Source of the DNA: Planctomicrobium piriforme
GTDB lineage: Bacteria > Planctomycetota > Planctomycetia > Planctomycetales > Planctomycetaceae
DNA: 64,000 bases
NCBI GenBank assembly: GCA_945860955.1
Contig: CAMATH010000003.1
Location: 1 to 64,000 of the forward strand
Direction of reading: 5' to 3'
Shown here: piece by piece, positions 52,486-63,100 of the stretch
Layout: each line of letters opens with the position of its first letter
How positions within the stretch are numbered: position 1 is the stretch's first letter
The notes under the pieces: model-generated
The model's input: the letters and a program-made list of their open reading frames with translations, nothing else
Told to the model about the DNA's origin: nothing
Database searches by the model: none
Made by a program: the position numbers and the translations under genes

Positions 52486-54771
52486 ATGTCGACCGTCGAA
52501 CGCCCCGCATCCACCGGCAATGGACGAACGCCCTATAAAGTCATCGGCACCCGCCCCGTGCGTCATGACGGGGTCGACAAGGTGACCGGACGGGCAAAGT
52601 ACGGGGCCGACATTCATCCCACCGGGTTGCTGTACGGCATCGTCCTCCGCAGTCCGCACGCTCACGCGCGAATTCGCTCGATCGACACGACGAAAGCGTT
52701 GGCGGTGGAGGGCGTTCGGGCAGTGATCACCAACAAGGATCTGTGTGATCCGGGTGACCGGATGCTGGAGCTGGGTGAAGGGGCCGTCAATCTGCGGCAC
52801 CTGAATAATAACGTTTTGGCGGACGACAAAGTCTATTATCGCGGACACGCGGTCGCCGCTGTCGCCGCCGACTCAATCCACATCGCCGAACAGGCGGCGG
52901 CGCTGATTGCTGTCGATTACGAAGTCCTGCCAGCCGTCACCGACATTCAGGAAGCGATGAAGCCCGGCGCACCGTTGCTGCACGCCGACCTGATGACCGA
53001 CGAACTGGGTAAACAGGGAACCACGCCAAGCAACATCGCCAAACATTTTCGGTTCGACAAGGGCGATCTGGCGGCCGGGTTCAAGCAGGCGAAAATCGTC
53101 GTCGAACGCGAGTTCAAGACGGCGACCGTGCATCAGGGGTACATCGAGCCGCAAAACGCGACCGCGATCTGGAACGCCGACGGGCACATCACCGTCTGGT
53201 GCAGTACGCAAGGCTCGTTTACGGTTCGCCAGCAGGTGGCCGAACTGGTGGGTGTCCCCGTTTCGCACGTCAAGGTCGTGCCGATGGAGATCGGCGGCGG
53301 ATTCGGCGGTAAGATTCGCGTCTACCTGGAACCGATCGCCGCCATTTTGTCGAAAAAGTCGGGCGCGCCTGTGAAAGCAGTGATGTCGCGGGCCGACGTT
53401 TTTGAAGCGACCGGCCCGACTCCCGGTTCGTACATGAAGGTCAAGATTGGCGTCGATGCGGCGGGGAAAATCACGGCCGCTGAGGCATCGATCGCGTTTG
53501 AGGCGGGGGGTTACCCAGGGTCGCCCGTCGGGGCGGCGGCGATGTGCGTCTTCGCCTGTTACGAGGTTCCCAACGGACGGGTCGACGGGTACGACGTCGT
53601 GGTCAACCGACCGTACATGTCGGCGTATCGCGCTCCCGGGGCCACCCAAGCGGCGTTCGCCGCGGAAACGGTGATCGACGAGATCTGTGAACAACTCAAG
53701 ATCGACCCGATCGAATTCCGACTGAAAAACGCCGCCAAGGAGGGAACCCGCCGGGTCGACGGACCGGTCTTCCCCAAAATTGGCATGATCGAGTCCACAG
53801 AGGCGGCTCGCGATTCCGAACATTACAAGGCGTCCCTGGGTGGCAAGCACCGGGGTCGGGGTGTGGCGAGCGGGTTCTGGTTCAACATCGGACTCAAGAG
53901 CGTCGTATCTGCGACGTTGAACCAGGACGGAACCGTGTCGTTGGTCGAAGGCTCGACTGACATTGGCGGTTCGCGTGCTTCGATCGCGATGCAACTGGCC
54001 GAGACGTTGGGGATTGCCGCCGAAGATGTGGTTCCCACGGTCGCCGACACCGATAGCATTGGCTACACCGACATTACCGGGGGCAGCCGGGTGACGTTCG
54101 CCACCGGATGGGCGGCGTACGAAGCGGCGCTCGACATTCAGCGTCAGCTCGTCGCCCGGGCTGCGGATGTGTGGGAAGTCGAAGCCAGCCAGGTCAAATA
54201 CGAAAACGGCGGGGTCACCGGCCCCGGTGGCAAGCGTATGGATTTCAAGCAACTCGCCGCGGAAGTGCAAAAGGCGGGGGAACCGGTGATCGGCAAGGGC
54301 GCTGTCGACCCCGAGGGGTGTGGCGGAGCGTTCGCCACGCACGTGGTCGATGTCGAGGTCGATCCGGAAACGGGCAAGGTCGACATCATCCGTTACACGG
54401 CGACCCAGGACGTCGGGACGGCGATTCACCCCAGTTATGTCGAAGGACAGATCCAGGGGGGTTCGGTTCAGGGGATCGGCTGGGCCTTGAACGAAGAGTA
54501 CTTCTACGACGACAAGGGAACGATGCGGAATTCGACATTCCTCGATTACCGCATGCCCACCTGCTACGACCTGCCGATGATCGACCCGATCATCGTTGAA
54601 GTTCCGAATCCCGGACACCCGTACGGAGTGCGTGGTGTGGGCGAAGTGCCGATCGTCCCTCCGCCGGCCGCGATCGCCAACGCGATTTACCACGCCGTGG
54701 GGGTTCGGATGACGGAGCTGCCGATGTCGCCTCCCCGGGTTCTGCGCGAGATTCTGAAAAAAAAGAAGTAG
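52486..54771 (+). CDS. Molybdenum hydroxylase catalytic subunit (xanthine dehydrogenase family)
   Basis: 761 aa. It binds the molybdopterin cofactor and hydroxylates its substrate. Motifs: VTGRAKYGADIHP at the start, GGGFGGKIRVYLE, SAYRAPGATQAAFAAE and the catalytic Glu720 in GVGEVPIV. The CO-dehydrogenase active-site loop AYRCSFR is not present, so this is not CODH; 4-hydroxybenzoyl-CoA reductase, purine, nicotinate or aldehyde substrates all remain possible. Third gene of the operon, ended by the hairpin at 54826. No maturation gene (XdhC/CoxI) is nearby. Confidence 0.94.
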   Translation: MSTVERPASTGNGRTPYKVIGTRPVRHDGVDKVTGRAKYGADIHPTGLLYGIVLRSPHAHARIRSIDTTKALAVEGVRAVITNKDLCDPGDRMLELGEGAVNLRHLNNNVLADDKVYYRGHAVAAVAADSIHIAEQAAALIAVDYEVLPAVTDIQEAMKPGAPLLHADLMTDELGKQGTTPSNIAKHFRFDKGDLAAGFKQAKIVVEREFKTATVHQGYIEPQNATAIWNADGHITVWCSTQGSFTVRQQVAELVGVPVSHVKVVPMEIGGGFGGKIRVYLEPIAAILSKKSGAPVKAVMSRADVFEATGPTPGSYMKVKIGVDAAGKITAAEASIAFEAGGYPGSPVGAAAMCVFACYEVPNGRVDGYDVVVNRPYMSAYRAPGATQAAFAAETVIDEICEQLKIDPIEFRLKNAAKEGTRRVDGPVFPKIGMIESTEAARDSEHYKASLGGKHRGRGVASGFWFNIGLKSVVSATLNQDGTVSLVEGSTDIGGSRASIAMQLAETLGIAAEDVVPTVADTDSIGYTDITGGSRVTFATGWAAYEAALDIQRQLVARAADVWEVEASQVKYENGGVTGPGGKRMDFKQLAAEVQKAGEPVIGKGAVDPEGCGGAFATHVVDVEVDPETGKVDIIRYTATQDVGTAIHPSYVEGQIQGGSVQGIGWALNEEYFYDDKGTMRNSTFLDYRMPTCYDLPMIDPIIVEVPNPGHPYGVRGVGEVPIVPPPAAIANAIYHAVGVRMTELPMSPPRVLREILKKKK

Positions 54772-54825
54772 TCCAGCATGCTGACTCCGGTCAATCGTGC
54801 CGGGTCACCGTCTGACATTGATTCG

Positions 54826-54866
54826 AAACAGCGCGTTCCTTGTTCAACAATGGTCGCGCTGTTTTG
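54826..54866 (+). terminator. Terminator hairpin after the molybdenum hydroxylase operon
   Basis: A 10-bp perfect stem (AAACAGCGCG / CGCGCTGTTT) with a 19-base loop lies 55 bases after the stop codon, and its 3' arm ends in TTTTG. The stem is clear; the T-run is short. Confidence 0.55.
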
Positions 54867-54993
54867 TTGCGCCCCAAGTCCCCATTGACTCCGCGCTGCA
54901 TATTCCGAGAATCGGCAGCGACAGGTTGCCTCCGTTTGTTTTGGAACTTACCAAGTCGTCCGCTTCAAGATTCACTTTGCCAAAGGCTCGATC

Positions 54994-55737
54994 ATGCCAG
55001 TCCTCTCCCGCCGATCTGCCGCGCTTTTGCTTCTGGGATCTGTCATCGCGTTGCCGGGCACCGCGTTTGTCACAGGACATTCGGCCTGTGGGGCCGATGA
55101 ATCGGAAAACGTCAACCGCCTCACCTCCGAAGAGGCGGAGGCCGGGTGGAAGTTGCTGTTCAATGGAAAAGACCTGTCGGGCTGGAAGAACAGCAACGAT
55201 CAGCCGAGTAAACGCCCGGTGGAAAACGGCACGTTGAATCCCCACAAGTGCGGCGGATACATGCTGGTCCACGAGACGATGGTCGAGAACTTTCAGCTCG
55301 CCCTCGACTTCAAGATCAGTCCGAAATGCAACAGCGGAGTGTTCTTCCGCACCTTCTCTTTGGACCCGGCCCCTGGACGTGATGTGGGATTCAATGGACT
55401 GGAGATCGCGATTGACGACACAAAAACCGCGGGCTTCCACGACACCGGCGCGATCTATGATCTGGTCGCGCCCTCGAAAAACGCGATGAAGCCGGTGGGT
55501 GAGTGGAACCACCTGGTGTTGACCTGCGACGGCCCCAACGTGGAAATCGAAATCAATGGGGTCGTCACCACCAAAATGGACTGCGACGAATGGACCGAAA
55601 TCAATCGCCGACCTGACGGCTCGGCACACAAGTTCGACATCGCCTACAGCAAACACCCCCGCAAAGGGTATATCGGTCTGCAAGACCACGGAGCCGATTG
55701 CTGGTACCGCAATATCAAATTGCGGCTGCTGAAGTGA
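54994..55737 (+). CDS. DUF1080 (3-keto-disaccharide hydrolase) domain protein, secreted
   Basis: 247 aa with a signal peptide (about residues 8-32, ending near GHSACGA). A single DUF1080 domain fills the rest: GWKLLFNGKDLSGWK, then VENGTL, KISPKCNSGVFFRT, GEWNHLVLTCDGPNVEIEINGV and a C-terminal GYIGLQDHGADCWYRNIKLR. This laminin-G-like fold includes 3-keto-glycoside hydrolases and is common in planctomycetes, where it serves carbohydrate breakdown. Monocistronic; follows the Mo-hydroxylase terminator and converges on the small membrane protein gene. Confidence 0.93.
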   Translation: MPVLSRRSAALLLLGSVIALPGTAFVTGHSACGADESENVNRLTSEEAEAGWKLLFNGKDLSGWKNSNDQPSKRPVENGTLNPHKCGGYMLVHETMVENFQLALDFKISPKCNSGVFFRTFSLDPAPGRDVGFNGLEIAIDDTKTAGFHDTGAIYDLVAPSKNAMKPVGEWNHLVLTCDGPNVEIEINGVVTTKMDCDEWTEINRRPDGSAHKFDIAYSKHPRKGYIGLQDHGADCWYRNIKLRLLK

Positions 55738-55762
55738 GATCCGGCACCAGAGGGACGACGAT

Positions 55763-56374
55763 TCATTTTTTAACGGGCGGAGTATCCCTCAATCGACTCG
55801 CTTCCGGAGGGGGATTGGTTGCTGTCAGCGGTCCCATCCGTGAAAACTCCACGGTGTCCACCTTGCTGACGTCGCCATCAGCAAACAGAACGAATCCCCC
55901 CTTCTGTGCAGCGCTTGATTCGTAGCCGATGTAAACCCGCCGGCCGCCAAAGTGTGTGCCCGGTGACGTGTTCCAGACGATTACGACATCGCCCGTTCGA
56001 ATCGCGGCGGCGGCCGTCGCGATGGAACTTTTCGGATCAGTATAGTAACCCTTTCTCGCGGTCCGGGAATACGGCTTGGGAAGCTGGCTGGCGGCTTCCG
56101 GTGACGACACGATTCGCTGAAACACCTCGACTTCCTCGAGATCGCAGGGCGATCGTCCGAAGTGTTGCTGGAACTCGAAGTACAATCCGGCGAACGCGGC
56201 TAGTTGTGTGCGCAGTTCCAGGCGCGAACGCAAAGGGCGGACGACCGTCACGTACCCCCCGATCATCCCCCAGGCCAGTACGATCAGAATCACCATCCGC
56301 CAGATGCGAAATCGAGGACGCTTCGCGACCGGCTTCGCCGTGGAGATTTCATGAAGCAACGCGGCGTTCGACAT
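55763..56374 (-). CDS. Hypothetical single-pass membrane protein
   Basis: 203 aa from an ATG preceded by GGAG; the frame is open to 56470 but the extension is unlikely. One TM helix (about residues 25-46, MVILIVLAWGMIGGYVTVV) follows a short basic cytoplasmic part. The outer part contains a helix with a FGR.PCDLEEV motif and a beta-rich end (GGRRVYIGYESSA). The layout resembles pseudopilin-like planctomycete proteins, but there is no prepilin cleavage site. Family not recognised. Confidence 0.7.
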   Translation of the reverse strand: MSNAALLHEISTAKPVAKRPRFRIWRMVILIVLAWGMIGGYVTVVRPLRSRLELRTQLAAFAGLYFEFQQHFGRSPCDLEEVEVFQRIVSSPEAASQLPKPYSRTARKGYYTDPKSSIATAAAAIRTGDVVIVWNTSPGTHFGGRRVYIGYESSAAQKGGFVLFADGDVSKVDTVEFSRMGPLTATNPPPEASRLRDTPPVKK

Positions 56375-56432
56375 GCGGGACTCCGAACAGAAAATGCGAG
56401 GGGATTCTGAAGCGACGATTCCGAAAGGGAAT

Positions 56433-57794
56433 TCACACGCAGAGGCAGGCGAGCCACCCGAGGATGGCACACGCCCCCAAAACCCAGAGGAGATTCACAT
56501 GATACCGGATCAGCGCGACTCCTGACGCGACCGCGATCAAAATCGCCGCCAGATCCAGCCGGGGCAAACCACCGACCGAGATCTGAAACACGTTGTGGGT
56601 GGGTTGTTCCAAAGGAATCACCAGCGTCTTGAGAGCGAACCAGACGGCCAGATTCACAACGACTCCGACGACTGCAGCGGTGACCGCCGACAGAGCGGTA
56701 CTCAACAGCTTGTTGCCGCGCAACCGCTCGATCCAGGGGGCACCCACAAAGATCCACATGAAACTGGGTGCGAATGTCACCCAGGTGGTGATCGCCGACC
56801 CCAAAACGCCCCCCGTCAGTGGCGACAGCGATCCCGGATCACGATACGCCCCCAGGAACCCCACAAACTGCAGGACGATTATCAACGGCCCCGGCGTCGT
56901 TTCCGCCATCCCGAGACCATCCTGCATTTCACCGACCGTCAGCCAGTGATGTCGCTCCACCGCCTCCTGCGCGACAAACGGAAGAACGGCATAGGCCCCA
57001 CCAAACGTCACCATCGCCGCCTCACTGAAGAAGACCCCCTCCGCGACATACACGCTGTTGGGGCCAAACGCCTGCACACAAATCGCCACCGGTGCCCACC
57101 ACACCACCAGCCAGGTCAGAATCGTCATCAGCGTGCGGGACAGTGTCGGGACCGCGCCGGCCGCCGGCGAGCGGTCGGAAATCAGATACTGTGATTCGAC
57201 ATCCGAATCCTTGGCCCCGGTGCGGGGCTTGACGATGTAGAACAGATCTTCACGAACACGGCCCCCCACGAAACCCAGCAGCGCGGCAATGCCGATGATG
57301 AACGGAAAGGGGACACGGAAGAAATAGATCGCGACAAATGAAGCGATGGCGATCGCGATCATCACAGGGTTCTTCAACACCCGCTTACCGATCCGGATGA
57401 CCGCCTCTACGACGACCGCCACGACCGCCGCCTTCAATCCGTAAAAGATCCCCTGCACGGCACCGATGTGCTGATATTCAACGTATACCACCGACAGTGC
57501 CAGGAGTGAAATCGCCCCCGGCAGGATGAAGAGCAGCCCCGCGACCAGTCCCCCCCGCAAGCCGTGCATCAACCAGCCAGTGTACGTGACCAGTTGATGC
57601 GCCTCGGGACCGGGCAACAGCATGCAATAGTTGAGTGCATGGAGAAACCGGTTGTCGCTGATCCATTTGCGTTCCTCAACCAGCAGCCGATGCATCACCG
57701 CGATCTGACCGGTCGGTCCGCCGAAGCTTAACAGCGCGATTTTGATCCAGACGCGCAGCGCATCGCGAAATGTGACGGGACCGGGTTCCGACAT
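56433..57794 (-). CDS. chrA: Chromate transporter, two-domain ChrA type
   Basis: 453 aa with about ten to twelve hydrophobic helices in two homologous halves. The CHR-domain motif SFGGPTGQIAVMH is in the first half and a second FGGAYAVLPFVAQE segment in the other; LLPGPEAHQL and TTPGPLIIVLQFVG are the paired conserved loops. ChrA exports chromate across the inner membrane. The ATG at 57794 is three codons inside a GTG at 57803; either could be used. It follows the ATP-grasp gene by about 80 bp, same strand. Confidence 0.92.
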   Translation of the reverse strand: MSEPGPVTFRDALRVWIKIALLSFGGPTGQIAVMHRLLVEERKWISDNRFLHALNYCMLLPGPEAHQLVTYTGWLMHGLRGGLVAGLLFILPGAISLLALSVVYVEYQHIGAVQGIFYGLKAAVVAVVVEAVIRIGKRVLKNPVMIAIAIASFVAIYFFRVPFPFIIGIAALLGFVGGRVREDLFYIVKPRTGAKDSDVESQYLISDRSPAAGAVPTLSRTLMTILTWLVVWWAPVAICVQAFGPNSVYVAEGVFFSEAAMVTFGGAYAVLPFVAQEAVERHHWLTVGEMQDGLGMAETTPGPLIIVLQFVGFLGAYRDPGSLSPLTGGVLGSAITTWVTFAPSFMWIFVGAPWIERLRGNKLLSTALSAVTAAVVGVVVNLAVWFALKTLVIPLEQPTHNVFQISVGGLPRLDLAAILIAVASGVALIRYHVNLLWVLGACAILGWLACLCV

Positions 57795-57875
57795 GTGTGA
57801 CACTCCGTTGCGGTGGGATCTGTTGCGGCGGGATTGTAGCGGTTTCCCGCACGGTGAACGACGGCGATTCCCGTC

Positions 57876-59000
57876 TCAAACGATTTCACCGTTCGCGCCA
57901 AACGTGATGGATTCATTCTGCCAACGCAGAGGGGAGGCCACGGGTTCATACCCCAGAATTCGCTGCGCCAGTCGCCATCCCCCCGAGGTCGCCAGATCGG
58001 GTGTCCCGATAATCGTTGCGGGTTCGGCGTCGACCAGCCGTCTGTATCCCAGATAGCTGGTCGTCAACCGGGGATTGATTTCGACCACAGCGACACTCGC
58101 CGACGCTGCATCCGCGAGCAGGTCGACCCCGACATACCCCTTCAATCCACCGACCGCCCGACACGCCGCGACCGCCGTCTCTTGAACGGACGCCGCCAAT
58201 TCTCCCGTCAACGGCAGAGATCCGCCGAGATACTGAAATCGTCCGTCAGAACTCAAACACTGCCGCGCCACGGGAAGCGGCTCATACCCATCGCGCTCTC
58301 CATCGCACACCACAGCGACCGACACGGGAGTTCCCGCCAAAAATGGTTGCCAGATCGCCGACTCGAGCATTGGTTCTTGGGCCCATCGCTGCGAGAGATC
58401 ACGCAATTGTCCCTCATTGGCGATCAAAAACGTACTCTGAGATCCAGCTCCAAACCGCGGCTTGACGACGATAGGGAACCTGGTGATTCCCACTGAAACC
58501 GCGTCAACGAATCGCGTCTCGTTTGGATCCTGGCGTGCCCATTCGAATGGTCGCGTTGGGATGGTGGGAATACCGCGCTCGACGAACCGCTTGGCCAGCG
58601 CGAGTTTGTCTCCGCACAAGGCCACCGCGTCGGACCCCGGTCCCGCCAGCGGCTTTCCCAGTCCCTCCACGATTCGACAACGCGTTTCGAGGATGTCGTC
58701 AAATTCCGGCGCGATCACCCAGGTCGCGTCGGCTGCGCGCGCAAGCTTATCGAAAAGCAAACGTTCATCGGCCGTCGAATGGGCGATATGAAACTGGACA
58801 CGTTCAATCGCCCGCGGCGAACCGACAAATGGCGAGCCCAGCCGGGCGTCCCAGGTCGAACCGACGGTCACCCCGGGAACCATCGCGAGATCGACCAGCA
58901 GGGCGGTCAGCATGGCCCGTCCCTCGATGGCCAGCGAGCCGGCAATCACCGGCTCGGGCCAGCCGCCACCACAGACATACTCGGAGACGAAAATCCGCAT
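57876..59000 (-). CDS. ATP-grasp ligase
   Basis: 374 aa. It opens with MRIFVSEYVCGGGW, and the ATP-grasp core has FPIVVKPRFGAGSQ (nucleotide Lys) and the metal loop GYVGVDLL...VAVVEINPRLTTSY with its Glu and Asn. The opening and overall plan resemble the ATP-grasp ligases of methanofuran/tetrahydromethanopterin-type C1 cofactor pathways (MfnD-like), which many planctomycetes carry. That link is inference: no other C1 gene lies here. The ATG is six bases from the HemQ stop, so the two are in one operon. Confidence 0.85.
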   Translation of the reverse strand: MRIFVSEYVCGGGWPEPVIAGSLAIEGRAMLTALLVDLAMVPGVTVGSTWDARLGSPFVGSPRAIERVQFHIAHSTADERLLFDKLARAADATWVIAPEFDDILETRCRIVEGLGKPLAGPGSDAVALCGDKLALAKRFVERGIPTIPTRPFEWARQDPNETRFVDAVSVGITRFPIVVKPRFGAGSQSTFLIANEGQLRDLSQRWAQEPMLESAIWQPFLAGTPVSVAVVCDGERDGYEPLPVARQCLSSDGRFQYLGGSLPLTGELAASVQETAVAACRAVGGLKGYVGVDLLADAASASVAVVEINPRLTTSYLGYRRLVDAEPATIIGTPDLATSGGWRLAQRILGYEPVASPLRWQNESITFGANGEIV

Positions 59001-59006
59001 CTGGAA

Positions 59007-59864
59007 CTACGACGTGATCTGCACCTGCTTGAGCGCCGCTTCGGGGGACATGATGTAACTCAAGTAGAACGGCCCGAAGGCTCCGTAGTTCGCCGATGCT
59101 TCGTCAAACCGCATCGTGTAAACGATTTCCTTGATGAAGGCCGGCTCCTTACCCCACAGGGTGACGCCCCATTCCCAGTCGTCCAATCCGGTCGACGCCG
59201 TAATCACCTGCATCACCCGGCCGCCGAATTTCATTCCGCTCTTTCCATGCTCGGTCATCATCTCCATCCGGTGACTGAATGGAATGGTGTACCAGTTCGC
59301 GTGAGGATCGCGAATCTTGTTCATGGGATAAAAGCAGACAATCGGCCATTCGGGAAAATCCGGAAACAACCGCTGTTTGCGCATCGCCACTTCGCGATCT
59401 TCGTACATCTTCAGCTTGACGCCAAACGCCGGGCTGGCGGGGTCGGTCCCTTCCGCCTTGAGCCGTTCGCCATACTGTTCGACCGTCGGAACGTATTCCG
59501 AGACTTCGGTGATCGAAACATACGAGTAGACCAGTTCGAGCGCGACTCCCAACGCCGAGGTGCGGATCGAGTGCCGCAGGCTGTCGAGAACTAGGGGATT
59601 TTCGTCCATCGCCAGAATTGCCAACTCCGCCTTATGGCCGACGACCACAGAGGTCAGCAGCCGAATGGGGGCACCGGTCCGTTTCGGATCCAGGATCTGG
59701 CACAACTGCTGCGCCCCGGCGGCGCGATCGGCCGGGCTCAGCCAATTGAGCGCCGACTGATTGATGCGATAGTACAGGTGCAGGCAGTGCCATCCCCCCT
59801 TCATTAGAACGGTGGGTTCCGAAGCGGCAGCGGGGGGATGTGAGGGTCGGGCGGGAGCATTCAC
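59007..59864 (-). CDS. hemQ: Hydrogen-peroxide-dependent haem synthase (chlorite dismutase family)
   Basis: 285 aa from a GTG at 59864; the frame stays open to 60059 but the extra 65 residues are Arg-rich and unlike the family. HemQ decarboxylates coproporphyrin iron to haem. Family signatures are YSYVSITEVSEYVP, the NWYTIPFSHRMEMMTEHGKSG segment with the likely haem-ligand His in EHG, and TGLDDWEWGVTLWG. The active-site Arg of true chlorite dismutases is not evident, which supports HemQ. First gene of the minus-strand set with the ATP-grasp gene, diverging from the large gene at 60189. Confidence 0.9.
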   Translation of the reverse strand: MNAPARPSHPPAAASEPTVLMKGGWHCLHLYYRINQSALNWLSPADRAAGAQQLCQILDPKRTGAPIRLLTSVVVGHKAELAILAMDENPLVLDSLRHSIRTSALGVALELVYSYVSITEVSEYVPTVEQYGERLKAEGTDPASPAFGVKLKMYEDREVAMRKQRLFPDFPEWPIVCFYPMNKIRDPHANWYTIPFSHRMEMMTEHGKSGMKFGGRVMQVITASTGLDDWEWGVTLWGKEPAFIKEIVYTMRFDEASANYGAFGPFYLSYIMSPEAALKQVQITS

Positions 59865-60104
59865 GAGGGGACGAGTCCTGAAAGTAGAGCGATGATCGGA
59901 AGGAGATTTTCGGGTGACGATTCCACGCGAGATTTCAGCCTCCAAACCGCAGTATAACGGACAGGATCGACAGGGGAAGGATCGGTATGCTCCACGCGTC
60001 CAAGAACGAACTGCGGGACGCAGGGGCCAGACGCCGCCCCGCTCGCCTGAGGGCGTCAATGGTCGCCCAGCCTGCGCCGCTTATCAGCGCCCCCCTCTGT
60101 CTGG

Positions 60105-60110
60105 TAATAT
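60105..60110 (+). promoter_or_regulatory. Possible -10 box (TAATAT) in the hemQ divergent gap
   Basis: TAATAT lies 79 bases before the ATG at 60189. No clear -35. The 324-bp gap 59865-60188 holds no other feature I can support. Confidence 0.3.
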
Positions 60111-60188
60111 ACAGCGGTTCCTCCCTGCCTGCGGCCTTGCTGGACCGTGCGCCCGGAGCCGATTCTTCCTGTCTGAAAGCGTGTTGAG

Positions 60189-63100
60189 ATGCCTGTTCGT
60201 TTCTGGTTGCTGGTCGGCCTGCTGGCCGCGTTGTCGTTTGAACAACCAGCGGCCGCCCAACCTCCCGCGCCGGCGAACCCAGCCAAACCCTCGCCCCCCC
60301 GCCGGATCTACGTTCCCTTCGACGAACTCGACACAATCGTCGGGGGCGACGCGGTTGGCGTGTTGATTCCCAAAGCGGACTACGACGCGCTGGTCGAACG
60401 AGCCCAGGGGAAGCAACCCGACGGCACCCCCGCTATCGTCGGCACCTCGGCGGCCTATCAGGTCCAGATCGTCAACGAACAGCTTGTCGTCGACGCCCAG
60501 CTTGAATTCACACAATCACAACCGGGTCCGTCGGTCTGGGATCTCCCCTTCAAGAACCTCGCTGTCGAGTCGGCGCAGCTCGACGACGCCCCGGCGGCCG
60601 TCGCCCGGGCTCCCGGCGCGGGGCGCGAACTGATGTTGTTTTCGAGCGGCACCGGCCGACATACGCTCAAACTCACGCTCTCCACTCCGCTGGCTGTCGT
60701 GGGGAGTGATCAGCTCGCGTCGCTGGGAATTCCCGCGCTCCCCACCGGGACCGCCGATTTGGAGATTCCCGCCGGCAAGTTCCTGCAATGGGGTGACGCC
60801 ACTCTCGAACGCCCCGCGCCAATCGACCAGCCGGCCAAATACACGCTCGCCGTCGGTGGTCGCAAAGAGCTGTCGCTACGGATCACCGATCGACGCGCCG
60901 ACCAGTCGGCGCAATCTCTGGTCTTCGCTGCCTCGGCGATTGGGCTGCATGTCGCCCCGGAAGAACAGACCTGGCGCGCGGTGACGGCACTCAATGTGTT
61001 CGGCCAGCCGATCGACGCCCTCACCGTGCAGGTTCCGTCCACGCTGCAAATCGTCTCGGTGGAATCGATTGGACTCGACCGCTGGGAAATCGTCGAGGAA
61101 CAAGGAGTCAGCACGCTCCGGCTCACCTGGCGGCAGCCGTTCAACGAGAGTCGTACGATTGTCTTTCAGGGAATCAGCGGAAGTGTGTTGGGGCAACAAT
61201 GGAGCGTTCCCCGGCTGCAGATCCTCAAGGCAGCGGCACATCAGGTGGGGGTGCTGGTGCAGTCACAAGCCGGCTTGAGGCTGAAGATGGTCGAGGCGGC
61301 GGCGGTGCGACGGGTTGGAGCGGGGGAGGCGGCGGCCGCCGGTCTGCCCAGCACCCCCGACATGACCATTCAGGTCGCCGAAACCCAACAGTTGCATTAC
61401 GCCGCCTGGCGCGACGATTTCACACTGGTGTTTGTCACTCAGCCCAGGTCGCGAGAGCTGTGGTCGACCATCACGACCAGTGTGGCGGTGGGGGTGCCCG
61501 AATTGCGACTGGAATCTTCGATACGTGTGCAACCCAAGCACGGGGCGCTGTTCGATTTCGACTTGGCGCTGCCCGCCGACTGGATCGCGCAGGAATTGCT
61601 CGTGAACGACAAACCGACCGAGTGGCGTTTGTTACCCTCCGAGCCGGGAAGCAACCTGATGCGGGTCATGTTCGATCCCGCGATCCCTTCGGGAGGATCG
61701 GTCAATTTGAGGTTGACGGCCGCTCACACGCCGGGTGAAAACTGGCCTCCCGAAACGACGCCGTTGCTGATCGCCCTGCCCGAAGTTCAGCTTCCCGCGT
61801 CGACCGCGACCGTGGGGCGCTACACGGTGGTCTCGGGCAGTGACCTGGAGGTGACTGCACAGGAATTGACGAACCTCGACCCGGTTCCGCTGAATACCGC
61901 CGAGTCGGCCGGGTCGGCTGGGACGACGCTTGCCTGGGAACATCAGGACGCCCGTTACTCGGGACAACTGAAAATCGCGCGGCGGCCTGTGCGGTTGTTC
62001 GCCCGCACGCTGGCGTTTCATCGACTGGGGCGCGAGACGGTATCGACGCGGTGGGAATTGCAGCTTGTGGCGCAAGGGGGAGGGGCTCGCCGGGTGCAGA
62101 TCGCGCTTCCAGAGAAGTCGGGGGGGGACTTGCAGTTTCAACTGCTGTTGGCGGACGGACGGAACGCGTCGAACGGACTGGCGATCACCGAACAGTCGGC
62201 CGCCACGCCGGCCAACGGAGAACGGGTCTGGACGATCAGTTTTTCGCAACGGGTACTAGGAACCGTTCATCTGGGGGTCGATCTGGAGCAAGCCCGACCC
62301 AGTGAGTCAGACGAGATCGCGCTACCGGGATTTCGCGTGTTGAATTCGGAGCGTCAGTTTGGACAGGTCGCGGTCGAGGCGGCCCCCGATCAGCGGCTGG
62401 AAGTCATCGCTCGGGACGAAAATGGACAGCCATTGCGGGAGATCGACGCGGCGGACCTGCCCCATCCTGACGGATACACCCCCGCGGAACGAGTCGTCGC
62501 GGCGTTTGAGATGCTTCGGCCAGGAGAGCGGTTGCGGGTGCGTGAGGAACGATATTCTCCCGGAAGTGTCCCAACTGCGATCTGCGAAAAACTACGGATG
62601 ACCAGCGTGCTGGGATCGACGGGCGAGTTGCAGCACCGCGCCGAGTTTGTGTTGCGCGCGGTGGGGGTGCAGAGTCTGCTGGTGCAGCCGCCGGGGGAGG
62701 CGGAATTGTGGGCGACGTTGGTGGATGGCCAGCCGCTGGAAGTCCGGCGGGATCAAGCCCGCCCCAGTGAGGCGGCGACGTACTTCGTGCCATTGCCCGC
62801 GGTCGACCCACCCGATCGACCGCGCGCGATTCGACTCTACTATCGAACCCACCGTGCGCAAGCGGGAGGTGTGCGATCGCTGTATGAACTTCCCCCGAGA
62901 ATCAGTGTGTTGACCGGCGCGGGGGAGAAGCTCGCGGTCGACATTCTCGAACGGGACTGGGAACTGCATCACCCCGCGAATTCGAACATCATTCGTAGCA
63001 AGGGGAACTTCGAACCGGACCACCCACTGACCCGCAACAGCATTCTCGGCAGCGTTCAGCGTGATGTGTTCCGTTGGAACTCAAGCCACCTTATCACGCG

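Noticed and set aside
52873-54693. 606-codon minus-strand frame opposite the molybdenum hydroxylase large subunit
   Set aside because: The plus strand encodes a complete family protein with cofactor motifs; the antisense frame shows none.
50895-54771. Carbon monoxide dehydrogenase (CoxMSL)
   Set aside because: Gene order is the same, but the catalytic loop reads AYRAPGATQ and not AYRCSFR, so CO oxidation is not supported.
54776-54785. Ten-base palindrome CAGCATGCTG after the Mo-hydroxylase stop
   Set aside because: Too short with no loop or T-run; the stronger hairpin at 54826 is the better terminator.
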